Of a stretch of DNA of 64,000 nucleotides, positions 34,939 through 45,189 are shown one piece after another. Numbering within the stretch: the first letter of the stretch is position 1; each line of letters begins with the position of its first letter. The stretch is taken from positions 124,001-188,000 of the forward strand of contig CANDVA010000004.1 in NCBI GenBank assembly GCA_947389015.1. The letters are read 5' to 3'. The notes under the pieces were generated by a model that was not told the origin of the DNA, did no database searches, and was given only the letters and a program-made list of their open reading frames with translations. The position numbers were made by a program, and so were the translations under genes. This DNA is from an uncultured Clostridia bacterium (GTDB taxonomy: Bacteria > Bacillota > Clostridia > Oscillospirales > Ruminococcaceae).

Positions 34939-37683
34939 ATGAAAGATCACACACGAAACTACATACGAAACTATATCATCACCGCTGCCGACGAATGTCT
35001 GAACAGCGTTTTTCTGCGCGGACAATACGGTAAGGTGATACTGCCGATGACGTTTATAGCAAGGCTGGACGCCGTTCTTGAGAATACAAAGCACGAGGTT
35101 CTTGCCGCCGCCAAAGTCACGGACGACTGGACAAAGCTTTGCGCGGCTGCCTGTCAGCCGTTCTGCAACAGGTCTCCTCTCGACCTTAAGGCTGTCGTGC
35201 AAAGCGGCGACAGCAAGATATTAAAATTACGTTTTACGGAGTACCTCAACGGATTTTCACCGAATGTCACGGAAATTCTGGAGTTATTCGGCTTTGGCGC
35301 GGTCATTGATAAAATGTCGGAAACAGGAGCACTGCACGGACTTATTGATAAATTCACATCTAAATGGATAGGACTCACGCCTAACCCCACCTACAAAAAC
35401 TCAGCGCGCACGGAGGAGCTTTTCCCGGGTCTTGGCAGCCGCGAGATGAGCGAGCTTTTTACGGAGCTTGCCGGATTGCTGGACGAAAATGTCATAGAGG
35501 GGCAAACTCCGAACGACGTGTCAAAGCTTATGGCGGATCTGGTTTTCGCGCCCGTTGCCGACAGGATAGAGGACGGAGAATATTCCGTTTATGACGGGGC
35601 ATGCGCGCTCGGAGAGCTTCTCGCCGCCTCGGACGAGCGTCTGCGCGGTCTTTCCGAAGACAGGAACATTTCAACGCATATTTACGGGCAAGAGGCTAAT
35701 CCCGAATTTTACGCGGTCTGCAAGGCGGCGTTCCTGCTGAACGCCGAAAACACCGCCGCTGATATTACGTTCGGCTCGGCGCTTTCCGCGGACGGCAACA
35801 CCGAGAGCAAGTTCGATTTTATGATCTCATGTCCGCCGCACGGTAAAAGCTGGAAAGCGGATTTCGACAAGATGAGCGTCGACGGACGGGTCAACGACGA
35901 TAGATTTGTCGACCGCGGCAAGCAGCCCGTAAATCTGATCCCGGGCACACGTGACGGTCAGCTGATGTATCTGCTCAACAACGTATCGAAAATGAAAGAA
36001 ACTCCGCTCGGCAGCAGGATAGTCGAGGTACACGGCGGCTCGCTGCTGTCCACGGGCATCGCGGGGAGCGCGGAGAGCAACGCGCGGAGATATCTTATCG
36101 AGCGCGACCTTATCGAAGCTGTGATCGCGCTGCCGAAAAACATCTTTTACGGCTCGGGGAACTCGGCATTTATCCTCGTGCTCTCCAACCGCAAGGAGGA
36201 GCGCCGCAGAGGGAAAATTCAGCTCATAAACGCGTCGGCTATGAAATCTCAGCTGTACAAGACCATCGGCAGGAAAAACTGCGAGCTCAACGAAAATATC
36301 CGCAGTGAGATACTGCGGATATATACGGATATGGAGGAAAGCGAGGTCAGCCATATTATCGGCGGAGACGAATTCTGCTATTGGGCTGTCGCGGTCGAAA
36401 GCCCCCTTAGGCAAAGAGTGACCGTAAACACCGCCACTATCAAGGAAACGCTGTCGATGTTCAAGACCATGTACGGAGTGGATATCGGTCACGAAAACGA
36501 CAGACTGCCAGAGGTCGCAGCCGCCGATATTTTTAAGTTCACGAGCGCAAATCCCGCAGTGCGCGAGATAAAAACGCCAAAAACGTGGGACGAGGTACAG
36601 TTTGAGCAGGTGTATCACGTGTATATGCGGATATTGCTTGATATGATGCGCGAGGAGCCGTATACGGACTATGATCGCTTTCTGGAGCTGTTCCGCGCTC
36701 ACCCGCTGTACGCGAAAAATTCCGAGCGGTTCAGCGACTACGAAGACTTTATGTATCCTCTACTCGAAAAAGACCCGAACGCCGAAATCGTCACACGCGG
36801 CGGCAAGCCCGTGTCCGATCCCGAGCTCAGGGTCGTGAAGAATATCCCGTTTACATACGCGGGCGGTCCCGACGCGTTTCTGAAAAACGAGATACTGCCG
36901 CACGACCCGTACGCGTGGATAAATCTCGCCGCGACGAGAACAGGCTGCGAGATCAATTTCTCAAAGTTCTTCTTTAAACCGAAAAAGCTGCGTAAGGCAG
37001 ATGTGATCATCAAGGAGATCGGACAGATTGAAAGAGATATCGTTCAGCTGAGGAACGAGCATAACGCCGAGGACATTTGCCGAAGGGTCGAGGAAAGACG
37101 CATCAATGCCGCGAAACGCGAGTTTATCACTCTCGACAACGCGGCATCGGAACAATTTATAAAAAACACGGGATTGGCGGAACGAAACGTTCTCTCGCTT
37201 AGCGACGGAAAGATCGTAAGAAAAGATATAAAGCTCTCCGACGGCGATCTTGCCTCTGCTTACGAGAATTATCAGATCGTATTCCCCGGAAACATTATAC
37301 TGCGGCTTACCGAATTCCGCGGCGGTCAGACGGGAAACCGCATTGGACTTGTGACCGAGCGGGGCATAATCTCCTCGTCGTATGTGTGCTTAAAGGTAAC
37401 GGAAAATATTCTGCCCGAATATCTGTATTTACAACTTCACATCGCCGATATTTCGCACGCTTTTTTCGAGCTTGGAGGAGGACTGCGCAGAAATCTCAGC
37501 TTTAAGGATATTGCGAAAATGACGATAAGCGTTATCCCGCTCGCGGATCAGGAGGCTGTCGTTGAGACCGTCCGCGGAATAACCGAGCCCGTATCGTCCG
37601 CGATCGAAAAGCTGAACGCGGCTGCGGCGGCGTTAAAGGAGCTTGAAAACTCGCTTATTGCCGAGACTATCGGGGATCTCTGA
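34939..37683 (+). CDS. Solitary HsdM-like (type I N6-adenine methylase) protein with degenerate catalytic motifs and S-subunit-like C-terminus
   Basis: HsdM_N-like VFLRGQYGKVILPMTFIARLDAVLENTK; altered motif I VYDGACALGELLA; altered motif IV DFMISCPPHGKSWKAD; LPHDPYAWINLAATRTGCEINFSKFFFKP; TRD-like C-terminus GGGLRRNLSFKDIAKMTISVIPLADQEAVVETV. Confidence 0.82.
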   Translation: MKDHTRNYIRNYIITAADECLNSVFLRGQYGKVILPMTFIARLDAVLENTKHEVLAAAKVTDDWTKLCAAACQPFCNRSPLDLKAVVQSGDSKILKLRFTEYLNGFSPNVTEILELFGFGAVIDKMSETGALHGLIDKFTSKWIGLTPNPTYKNSARTEELFPGLGSREMSELFTELAGLLDENVIEGQTPNDVSKLMADLVFAPVADRIEDGEYSVYDGACALGELLAASDERLRGLSEDRNISTHIYGQEANPEFYAVCKAAFLLNAENTAADITFGSALSADGNTESKFDFMISCPPHGKSWKADFDKMSVDGRVNDDRFVDRGKQPVNLIPGTRDGQLMYLLNNVSKMKETPLGSRIVEVHGGSLLSTGIAGSAESNARRYLIERDLIEAVIALPKNIFYGSGNSAFILVLSNRKEERRRGKIQLINASAMKSQLYKTIGRKNCELNENIRSEILRIYTDMEESEVSHIIGGDEFCYWAVAVESPLRQRVTVNTATIKETLSMFKTMYGVDIGHENDRLPEVAAADIFKFTSANPAVREIKTPKTWDEVQFEQVYHVYMRILLDMMREEPYTDYDRFLELFRAHPLYAKNSERFSDYEDFMYPLLEKDPNAEIVTRGGKPVSDPELRVVKNIPFTYAGGPDAFLKNEILPHDPYAWINLAATRTGCEINFSKFFFKPKKLRKADVIIKEIGQIERDIVQLRNEHNAEDICRRVEERRINAAKREFITLDNAASEQFIKNTGLAERNVLSLSDGKIVRKDIKLSDGDLASAYENYQIVFPGNIILRLTEFRGGQTGNRIGLVTERGIISSSYVCLKVTENILPEYLYLQLHIADISHAFFELGGGLRRNLSFKDIAKMTISVIPLADQEAVVETVRGITEPVSSAIEKLNAAAAALKELENSLIAETIGDL

Positions 37684-38776
37684 TCCATGCGTAGTCTTCC
37701 GCAAAATATCCGAGACCCGAAACGCCGCTGAAGCTGCTGTCCGAAACGTGACCTATCACATCGCCCGCCGAAACGACATCTCCTCTTTCCGCGTGCGGGA
37801 GAGTGCTGTCAAGATGATAATATGTGGTCTCTATACCGGGCTCATGGCTTATCTCAATGAGCAACCCGAAACCGTTTCCATAATCACAGACATCAACGAC
37901 CTCTCCCGGCGATACCGCATATACCTCCGCTCCGTAAGGCGCGGGGGTTATTTTTTCGTTTCTGGAAAACACTTTTGAGAAATTATCGAACTCAAAATCG
38001 TCTCCCGCGTTGTCAAGCGGCTTTACAAGACCACTGTTTAACCACGCTTCAAAATATTCGGTTTTCTCTTTTAGATACTCCATCGGATCGTAGCGATAGA
38101 CGCCGTAACCGATTGCGGTCTCCGGTTTCGAGTAGTGTACGAAACCGAGACGAATTCCCGCGTAGCCTATTACCTGCCCCGACTTTACCGTGTCTCCGAC
38201 CTTAACGGGTATGCCGCAGTCCTCGTCAAGCGTGGAATAGGCGGTATACAGATCATCTTTATGCTTTATCACCACAGTAAGATCGTCGCTTACGGGAGAA
38301 CTTCCCACACCGACAAATGTTACCTCTCCGTCGGCAACGGCATATACAGCCTCTCCCCTCTTAGCGTCCAGACCCGTTACCGAAGAAGCCCACGGTTCAT
38401 CCAATCCAACCGAAAATTTCTTTCCGGTCATTTGAAGGTAATCGTTGGTACTTATTCTTAACGGCAATACGGGCAGATCGCCCTCCCAGAATGTCGCGGG
38501 ATCGGTCTCGGGGAGCGCAAGCGGGTCACCGATAACTATACCCGCGCTGTCGGATATCTTCGCGGAATTCGGAGTAAATTCATCCATATGCCCGCCGATC
38601 GCCGCAACTCCCGCGAACAGCACCGCAGCGCAAGCAGCACAGGGCAGCGCGTATTTAAGCACCCCGATAAAACCGCGCTTTTTTTCAACGCCAAGCTCGG
38701 GATAGTCCCCGACCGCCTCTATGATATACTTATCATCTGCGTCGTTTAACGAATCAAATAATTGTTTGTTGTTCAT
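37667..38776 (-). CDS. Membrane-anchored protein with anti-sigma-like N-terminus and two LytM/M23-like domains
   Basis: N-terminal cytosolic segment plus TM (LKYALPCAACAAVLFAGVAAI), then two biotin-lipoyl/M23-like repeats (AVADGEVTFVG...GDTVKSGQVIGYAG and AVSPGEVVDVCDYGNGFGLLIEISHEPGIETTYYHLD...GDVVSAGDVIGHV). Confidence 0.75.
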   Translation of the reverse strand: MNNKQLFDSLNDADDKYIIEAVGDYPELGVEKKRGFIGVLKYALPCAACAAVLFAGVAAIGGHMDEFTPNSAKISDSAGIVIGDPLALPETDPATFWEGDLPVLPLRISTNDYLQMTGKKFSVGLDEPWASSVTGLDAKRGEAVYAVADGEVTFVGVGSSPVSDDLTVVIKHKDDLYTAYSTLDEDCGIPVKVGDTVKSGQVIGYAGIRLGFVHYSKPETAIGYGVYRYDPMEYLKEKTEYFEAWLNSGLVKPLDNAGDDFEFDNFSKVFSRNEKITPAPYGAEVYAVSPGEVVDVCDYGNGFGLLIEISHEPGIETTYYHLDSTLPHAERGDVVSAGDVIGHVSDSSFSGVSGLGYFAEDYAWIRDPR

Positions 38777-39330
38777 ACGTTATAACCTCTTTTCTTCAAT
38801 AGTTCTTTGAGCTTTTTACGAGTTCGGCAAAGGGTCGCCGAAACCGTGTTCTCCGACGTTCCGAGACGCAGCGCGATCTCGCGTACGCTGTAGCAATACC
38901 AATATCTCAGCATAAACATCTTGCGGTTGGTTTTCGTGAGTTTCCCCAGAAATTGGTTTATCAGCTCCTCGAGCTCGCGGCGGTCAAGCTGCTCCTCAAC
39001 GCTGTCCCGAGCCGCGCAGTCGACGAGCTCCTCGAGCACAAGCTCCGACTCTCCGCCGCCGCGCTTTTGCGCAAGCCGCATTTTCAGCAGGTTTACCGCG
39101 CTGTTTTTCGTGAGCCGTCCCAGAAACGTCGCCAGGGAATAGGGAGTGCTCGGCGGGATAAGCTGCCACGCGGTATGAAACGCTTCGTTCACGCAGTCCT
39201 CAGCCTCCTCGCGGTCGCCGAGAATGTTCATGGCTATCGCCATGCAATATCTATAATATTTATCCTGCACCTCGGCGAGCGCGCGTTCACTGCGCTCCGT
39301 AAAGAGACGTATAATCTCGCTGTCGTCCAA
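38773..39330 (-). CDS. ECF-type RNA polymerase sigma factor
   Basis: MDDSEIIRLFTERSERALAEVQDKYYRYCMAIAMNILGDREEAEDCVNEAFHTAW...SVREIALRLGTSENTVSATLCRTRKKLKELL. Confidence 0.92.
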   Translation of the reverse strand: MDDSEIIRLFTERSERALAEVQDKYYRYCMAIAMNILGDREEAEDCVNEAFHTAWQLIPPSTPYSLATFLGRLTKNSAVNLLKMRLAQKRGGGESELVLEELVDCAARDSVEEQLDRRELEELINQFLGKLTKTNRKMFMLRYWYCYSVREIALRLGTSENTVSATLCRTRKKLKELLKKRGYNV

Positions 39331-39521
39331 TCGATCACCCCCTCTGTAATGCTACACATTTTTTTTGCCGACATCTTAACACTTTTTTCATTATAAATTT
39401 TTTATTTTCAATAACTTTTTAAACTCTTAAAACAACCACATCTGTCACCAAATCTTCTCGAATAACATAAAATTTATCAGCGCTGAAATGCTGCGCAAAA
39501 TAATACAGAAAGGAAGATTTT

Positions 39522-39686
39522 ATGGATATAATCAGATCTCCGAAGCGCGTGGGCTACGCGTTCGTGCCCATGCAGCGCATGGAAAAGGTCTATTCGCCCA
39601 ACAAGGCTATGCGGGCGGGAACTATTTTTCCCGAACTGAACATTACCATTGACGAATACGAAAGGGGGCTGTACAATGGGAAATAA
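39522..39686 (+). CDS. cotJA: Spore coat-associated protein CotJA (54 aa, below ORF-track size cutoff)
   Basis: MDIIRSPKRVGYAFVPMQRMEKVYSPNKAMRAGTIFPELNITIDEYERGLYNGK; SD aggaag; overlaps cotJB. Confidence 0.8.
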   Translation: MDIIRSPKRVGYAFVPMQRMEKVYSPNKAMRAGTIFPELNITIDEYERGLYNGK

Positions 39687-40017
39687 TATGAACCGCCGCC
39701 CTATGAACAGCCAGATGCATAACCACAATATGCAGAACGTTCAGAACACATCACGCAACAGCAATAACACCGACGCGAGCTGTGAGGAGCTTATGCGCGC
39801 GATCATGGAGGCGGACTTCTTCGCGCAGGATCTGAAGCTATACCTCGACACCCACCCCGACGACACCAGAGCCGTTGAGATGTTCCGCGAGGCGGTAAAT
39901 CAGGCTAAGGCATGCAAAGCGGCGTTCGAGGATTCGTTCTATCCGCTAACCGCGTCAAGCGCGGGAATGAACGGAACATGGGACTGGCCCGAGGGCGTAT
40001 GGCCTCCGTTTAACTAA
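39676..40017 (+). CDS. cotJB: Spore coat protein CotJB
   Basis: LMRAIMEADFFAQDLKLYLDTHPDDTRAVEMFREAV...FYPLTASSAGMNGTWDWPEGVWPP. Confidence 0.88.
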   Translation: MGNNMNRRPMNSQMHNHNMQNVQNTSRNSNNTDASCEELMRAIMEADFFAQDLKLYLDTHPDDTRAVEMFREAVNQAKACKAAFEDSFYPLTASSAGMNGTWDWPEGVWPPFN

Positions 40018-40033
40018 GGAAAGAGGTGAAGTT

Positions 40034-40660
40034 ATGTTTATATTTGAGAAAAGAACTCAGATCCCCGTCTGCATCAAGAACAAAAATCCCCATCTCGCGG
40101 GCATTATCCTCTCTCAGTACGGCGGACCGGACGGCGAGCTTTCCGCCTCGCTGCGCTATCTGTCTCAACGCTTTACCATGCCCGACAATAAAGGCAAGGC
40201 TTTATTGACAGATATCGGTACGGAGGAGCTTGCGCATTTGGAGATCATCGGCAGTATCGTAGGACAGCTCACCGACTGTGAGGGCGCCAAGAGCTTTGAT
40301 AAATACGGAAATGGCGATTACTATGTAGATCACGGCAATGCGGTCTACCCTGCAAACGCCGCAGGCGTTCCTTTTACTGCCGCATACCTTCAGTCGAAGG
40401 CGGATCCGATTGCCGATCTTGTTGAGGATCTTGCCGCCGAACAGAAAGCCCGCGCTACGTACGACAATATTCTCCGCTTAAGCGACGACCCCGACGTAAA
40501 CGAGGTCATCAAATTCCTGCGCGAACGCGAGATAGTACACTTCCAACGGTTCGGCGATACGACCATTACGAAGTTAAACATTTTTTATAAAACCTTAACT
40601 CCATATACATATAAAAAACGCCGTGAATTCAATCACAGCGTTTTTTTGTTAATTGCTTAA
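40034..40660 (+). CDS. cotJC: CotJC manganese-catalase-like spore coat protein (unusual C-terminus)
   Basis: LAGIILSQYGGPDGELSASLRYLSQRFTMPDNKGKALLTDIGTEELAHLEIIGSIV...DLAAEQKARATYDNILRLSDDPDVNEVIKFLREREIVHFQRFG. Confidence 0.88.
   Translation: MFIFEKRTQIPVCIKNKNPHLAGIILSQYGGPDGELSASLRYLSQRFTMPDNKGKALLTDIGTEELAHLEIIGSIVGQLTDCEGAKSFDKYGNGDYYVDHGNAVYPANAAGVPFTAAYLQSKADPIADLVEDLAAEQKARATYDNILRLSDDPDVNEVIKFLREREIVHFQRFGDTTITKLNIFYKTLTPYTYKKRREFNHSVFLLIA
40613..40647 (+). terminator. Intrinsic terminator lying inside the 3' end of the cotJC ORF
   Basis: aacgccgtga-attcaa-tcacagcgtt followed by T7. Confidence 0.8.
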
Positions 40661-40676
40661 CACGTTCTTGATGCCG

Positions 40677-42746
40677 TTACTGTTTTTTCAGCTTGAAAAT
40701 GGATACTCTCTCATGGAGCATTTGAGCCTGACTGCTCATTTCCTCGCTCGCAGCGGCACTCTGCTCCGCCGTTGCGCTGTTATTCTGTACCGCATTGCCG
40801 ATCTGCTCGATCCCGACGTTGATCTGTTCAACCGATTCCGCCTGTGTTTCACTGGATGCGGCGATATCCTTAAGCGCTTTTTCTATACCGTCCGATACTC
40901 CCGAAACGCGGTTAAGCGATTCGTTCGTTTTTTCGGTGATACCGGAACCGTTCTCCACAGTTTTCATCACCTTTTGAACAAGCTCGGATATATTCTTTGT
41001 AGCGCCCGCCGTCTTTGAGGCAAGCGTTTGTATCTCGCCCGAGACTACCGAAAAGCCCTTGCCCGATTCCCCCGCTCTTGCCGCTTCAATTGCGGCATTG
41101 ACAGCAAGAATATTGGTCTGCGTCGCGATGTCGTCAACGGTCTTTACAATGGAGCTTATCTCCTTGGATGCGGCGGAAATGGCATTCATCGCGTCTCTCA
41201 TTTCTTCCATATCCTTCGCGCTTTCGCGTATTCCCGATACCGCGGATTCAACGGATTCAAGCGCTGCGTGAATGCTGCTGTTATTTTCGGCGATGTCGCG
41301 CGTCAGCTTTTCAATAGAAACGGAAAGCTCGTTTACGGAATCGTTCTGCTCGGTACTGGTCTGCGCAAGCGACTGCGCGCCGGACGCAAGCTCGCTCGAC
41401 TTGAGCGCCACCTGTTTTGACGCGTCGTTAATATCGATCATAACCCCGTTTAGCGTTTGGGAAATATTCAAAAGCGATTCCTTGACCTCCGCAAAGCTGC
41501 CCTCGTAGCTTCTTGTAAGCTTGAAATCAAGGTCGCCCTCCGCGATCTTGTTGAGAATAAGCGATATCTCATCAATATAGTCTATATATTCATGCAGCCT
41601 TGCGACGGTTACGGAGAAACTGTTCGCCAACGTTCCGACCTCGTCTTTGGTATGTATGTCAACAGTAACATCGAGATTTCCGTCGGCTATCTCACGAACC
41701 TTGCCGTTAAGGCGGCGCAGCGGCTTTACTATACCCGTTGCTACAAGGATCGCCACTCCCGCGCCTACTACTATTATTGCCACGGACGAAATGGCGCTCA
41801 GCAAAGAAAGATCGTTCACGCTTTTATTGATATCTTTTTCGGACGCCGCGGCTATCAGTTTCATTCCGTTGCGCAGACCTCGGAACGAAGCCTGCATCTT
41901 CTTTCCTTTAAACGTCATTCCGTAAAGCTTGTCCTCGGAGCTTTCCTGAGATGCTATCGCACCGCAAAGCTCCTTGTTCGCGCTGCCTGTATCAAGAGCG
42001 CCCAGTTTATCTCCGTACTCGACTCCGTCTCCGAAAAGGATAGTATCGTTATCGGTGCTCACCAATATCGCGGTAGAATCGTCGTAGATGTTCTCACAGT
42101 CTGTCAGCGATTCGAGCAGCGAAAAGTCGATGTCCATACCAACGATACCGACGCTTTCCCCGTTTTTGAACAAGGGAATGACATATGATACGAGATTCAT
42201 ATTGATATTCGCGTTATAATAAGGATCCATCCAAGTAGGTCCGCCGTTGTTTACGGGTATGTAATACCAACCAACATGCTCGAGGTCGGACGGATCGTAC
42301 ATACTGAAATCTGTCGGAACCAATTCCTCAAAAGGCGCGTTGAGGTTGCTTCTTGACAGGAACGCACCGGACTCGGGATCGGTAAATTCGGGATTATAGC
42401 GCACATAGGCGCATACTATACTGTCGGTGTTGCGCGCCGCAGCACGCAAAAGCGGCTGAAGGCTGTCGGTAAACTCGTCGACATATTCGTCCGACGTCTT
42501 AAACCTTTCAAAATCATCAAGATTGTTGTCTATATAGAACGCCATGGTGTTGACCGCCTGCTCTATTCTGGAAAGCGCCGCGTTAAAATCCGCCGTAGCG
42601 TTGTGGCATACATCATTCATAATTTGCGTGGAATCGTTGTTGATAAGATTATTTGCGCTTAAAATGCTTATCGCGCTGACCGTCAAAGAAGCCGCCGCCG
42701 TGCAGCCGATAACAAGTGAACAGATCTTCGCTTTAATAGAACTCAT
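40677..42746 (-). CDS. Methyl-accepting chemotaxis protein (Cache-HAMP-MCP signal)
   Basis: Extracytoplasmic Cache-like domain, HAMP ([28 protein letters not shown]), hairpin [33 protein letters not shown]. Confidence 0.95.
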   Translation of the reverse strand: MSSIKAKICSLVIGCTAAASLTVSAISILSANNLINNDSTQIMNDVCHNATADFNAALSRIEQAVNTMAFYIDNNLDDFERFKTSDEYVDEFTDSLQPLLRAAARNTDSIVCAYVRYNPEFTDPESGAFLSRSNLNAPFEELVPTDFSMYDPSDLEHVGWYYIPVNNGGPTWMDPYYNANINMNLVSYVIPLFKNGESVGIVGMDIDFSLLESLTDCENIYDDSTAILVSTDNDTILFGDGVEYGDKLGALDTGSANKELCGAIASQESSEDKLYGMTFKGKKMQASFRGLRNGMKLIAAASEKDINKSVNDLSLLSAISSVAIIVVGAGVAILVATGIVKPLRRLNGKVREIADGNLDVTVDIHTKDEVGTLANSFSVTVARLHEYIDYIDEISLILNKIAEGDLDFKLTRSYEGSFAEVKESLLNISQTLNGVMIDINDASKQVALKSSELASGAQSLAQTSTEQNDSVNELSVSIEKLTRDIAENNSSIHAALESVESAVSGIRESAKDMEEMRDAMNAISAASKEISSIVKTVDDIATQTNILAVNAAIEAARAGESGKGFSVVSGEIQTLASKTAGATKNISELVQKVMKTVENGSGITEKTNESLNRVSGVSDGIEKALKDIAASSETQAESVEQINVGIEQIGNAVQNNSATAEQSAAASEEMSSQAQMLHERVSIFKLKKQ

Positions 42747-43049
42747 AAATAAACCTCCGAGGTATATAATATTTTGTTTTTGAACGCTCTCCCCACATAT
42801 CCGAATAAAAGAAAAGCTTTATTACTTACGGGAAGAAACGATAACATAATATATATTATAACACTTTTTGCACGTATGTGTGAAACTTTTCTCAAAATTT
42901 ATAAAAAAATCCACCGATCCACGCCTAAATGACCATAATAAAAAAACGCGAAGCCCAAAAGCTCGCCGCCGACGGAATAAACATGCATTGTGACTTCAGC
43001 AATGTATCGTGAAACGCGGCAATTTTTTCGTCGATTTTAACAAAAAGTG

Positions 43050-43078
43050 TTGACATTTTTAGGCTTTTGTGTTAAAAT
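43050..43078 (+). promoter_or_regulatory. sigmaA-like promoter, ~230 nt upstream of the GGDEF gene
   Basis: TTGACA (43050-43055), 17 bp, TAAAAT (43073-43078). Confidence 0.55.
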
Positions 43079-43307
43079 TAAATTGAGTATAAAAACAACG
43101 GCAACAATAATTAAGGCGGTTTCCGAGATACGTCTTGAATAAAGCGTCTGAGCCCGTCCGAAACATAAGTTCCGGAACGGAAAACAATATCTCACCGATG
43201 ATAATCGGCGCAGCCTGTTCATAGGCACGCATATCCGAGTTGAAAAAGGACCCGAATCGCTATGGAAGGAGAACGGAGGACTTGCTTCCCCGTTAAAATA
43301 AAATGCT

Positions 43308-45020
43308 ATGGAAAAGCAGTATGGATACAGCTATGAAATAAGGTTCAACACCTCGGACTATTCTTATGTCACCGGAAACGCGGCGTTCTATGATTTCCGG
43401 GGTGGAGTACAGTACACTAACTTCAACTCCCTGTTCGCGAAAAATTCCCTTGAAATATTTGAGCAAAAGCTCAAATCCAAATTCTTTGACAAACCGTTTA
43501 TATTGGATATCTTTACGAGGGAAAATATCCCTTGCCCTATGGTATGCGTTTTGGAGGACATACATATTCCGGAGCAGGTGATGCTGCATATGATAGAGCT
43601 TGAAAAGATGTCGCACAGATTCCTGACTCTCGAAACGGAGCAGCGCGAGTCCGAGGCGCTGCTGTCGCAGTTTGACAGCGTTTATTTTACATACGACCAC
43701 GCCGCAAACGTCATTACAACCTACCGTTACAGCGGGAAGAAGAAAATATTGGGGTCCGACACGCTTGAAAACTGGCGCGAAAAAACCTTGCAGCATCTTT
43801 CGGATGATTCGCACGAAAAACTCCTTAAGTTTGAGGACAATCTTAGGAACGGCACAAGGAATTTCGCCGTAAACATTACTCATAAGGGTGATAACAAGAG
43901 TATCCGCTTAACGGGAACGGCGATCTATGACGATGACGTTTTTATCAAAACGGTCGGAACCATAGGCAGCACAGATACAAAGCCCATTCAGGAAATGGTC
44001 CACCGCGACCAGCTCACAGGACTTATCCTCAAGGAAGACATAACCAACTACGGACAAAAGCTTATCAACGACCTGAAAAAGGCGGCGGCGATAGCGATAG
44101 TTGACATCGACAATTTCAAGAGCGTAAACGATCATTACGGGCATTCGATGGGAGACGCCGTATTAAAGAAGTGCGCCGCGATAATAAGCGCTCAGGTAGC
44201 CGATTCGGGAAAAGTCGGCCGTATAGGCGGAGACGAGTTCTTCGTGGTGTTTGATAATTACAACGGCAGAGAGGAATTGAAAAACGCCCTTCGAGGCATA
44301 AAGAACAATATTTTGCATGCGTACAGCGACGAGCAGGAGGGCTTTCATATCAGCACCTCAATAGGTGTTTCCGAGTATCCGTGCGGCGCCGATGACTTTG
44401 ATACGCTGTTCGATCTTGCGGATCATATGCTTTACCGCGCAAAGTACAAAGGGAAAAATCGGTATATTATATACGAGAGAGAAAAGCACGGCACCGTCAA
44501 AGAGGTTCTGCAAAGCGGTCTTAAGGAGATAGGGATATCGGGAAGACGAGGCTTGAGCAAGAGCGAGACGGTCTGCCGCATAGCCGATCTGGATAGGTGC
44601 GGCAAGGAATACACCATGGAAAACATCTTAAACGATGTTATCGAGTACTTTACGATAGAAAGGATAATCATTTATAACAAGACCGACCGAAAGATCGAGT
44701 ACCAGTGCGGAGCAAATCCTCTCAGCTCCGATATCGTGTGTCAAACTATAGATTATATCTATGATAAGGATCTTCATTCCTTTTACGGTGACAATGTTAT
44801 GGTGATAAACAATGTCAATATGTTCAAAACAAAGAGCGTTCCGCTCTATGATAAGCTTGCCGCCCAGGACATATGCTCCGTTATGCACCACGAGATAATA
44901 GGAAAAAGCGGTAAGGTTTTTGTGATAAGCTATGAGATCACCTCATGCTACATAACCTGGAACATGGAGGATATGTACCTTTACAGACTTCTGGACTCGA
45001 TCATCGAGAAACGGTTATGA
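43308..45020 (+). CDS. Diguanylate cyclase (GGDEF) with N-terminal sensory region and C-terminal extension
   Basis: KAAAIAIVDIDNFKSVNDHYGHSMGDAVLKKCAAII...GRIGGDEFFVVFDNY...HISTSIGVSEYP. Confidence 0.93.
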   Translation: MEKQYGYSYEIRFNTSDYSYVTGNAAFYDFRGGVQYTNFNSLFAKNSLEIFEQKLKSKFFDKPFILDIFTRENIPCPMVCVLEDIHIPEQVMLHMIELEKMSHRFLTLETEQRESEALLSQFDSVYFTYDHAANVITTYRYSGKKKILGSDTLENWREKTLQHLSDDSHEKLLKFEDNLRNGTRNFAVNITHKGDNKSIRLTGTAIYDDDVFIKTVGTIGSTDTKPIQEMVHRDQLTGLILKEDITNYGQKLINDLKKAAAIAIVDIDNFKSVNDHYGHSMGDAVLKKCAAIISAQVADSGKVGRIGGDEFFVVFDNYNGREELKNALRGIKNNILHAYSDEQEGFHISTSIGVSEYPCGADDFDTLFDLADHMLYRAKYKGKNRYIIYEREKHGTVKEVLQSGLKEIGISGRRGLSKSETVCRIADLDRCGKEYTMENILNDVIEYFTIERIIIYNKTDRKIEYQCGANPLSSDIVCQTIDYIYDKDLHSFYGDNVMVINNVNMFKTKSVPLYDKLAAQDICSVMHHEIIGKSGKVFVISYEITSCYITWNMEDMYLYRLLDSIIEKRL

Positions 45021-45189
45021 TCCTATCTGTGTTTGCATAAAATGTATATCCGCCGGGAATTTGTTCCCGGCGGTTTGTTCAGAACCCGTGTCAATAACGG
45101 AGATGTTCGGATTTTCGAGCATAATATTTGACGCAGAAATCGGCAACATTTACCGAAAATACGTGCGCCGTAGCTATTGGTACAGGTTC

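Noticed and set aside
34939-37683. Complete type I restriction-modification system
   Set aside because: No hsdR or separate hsdS nearby and the methylase catalytic motifs are altered.
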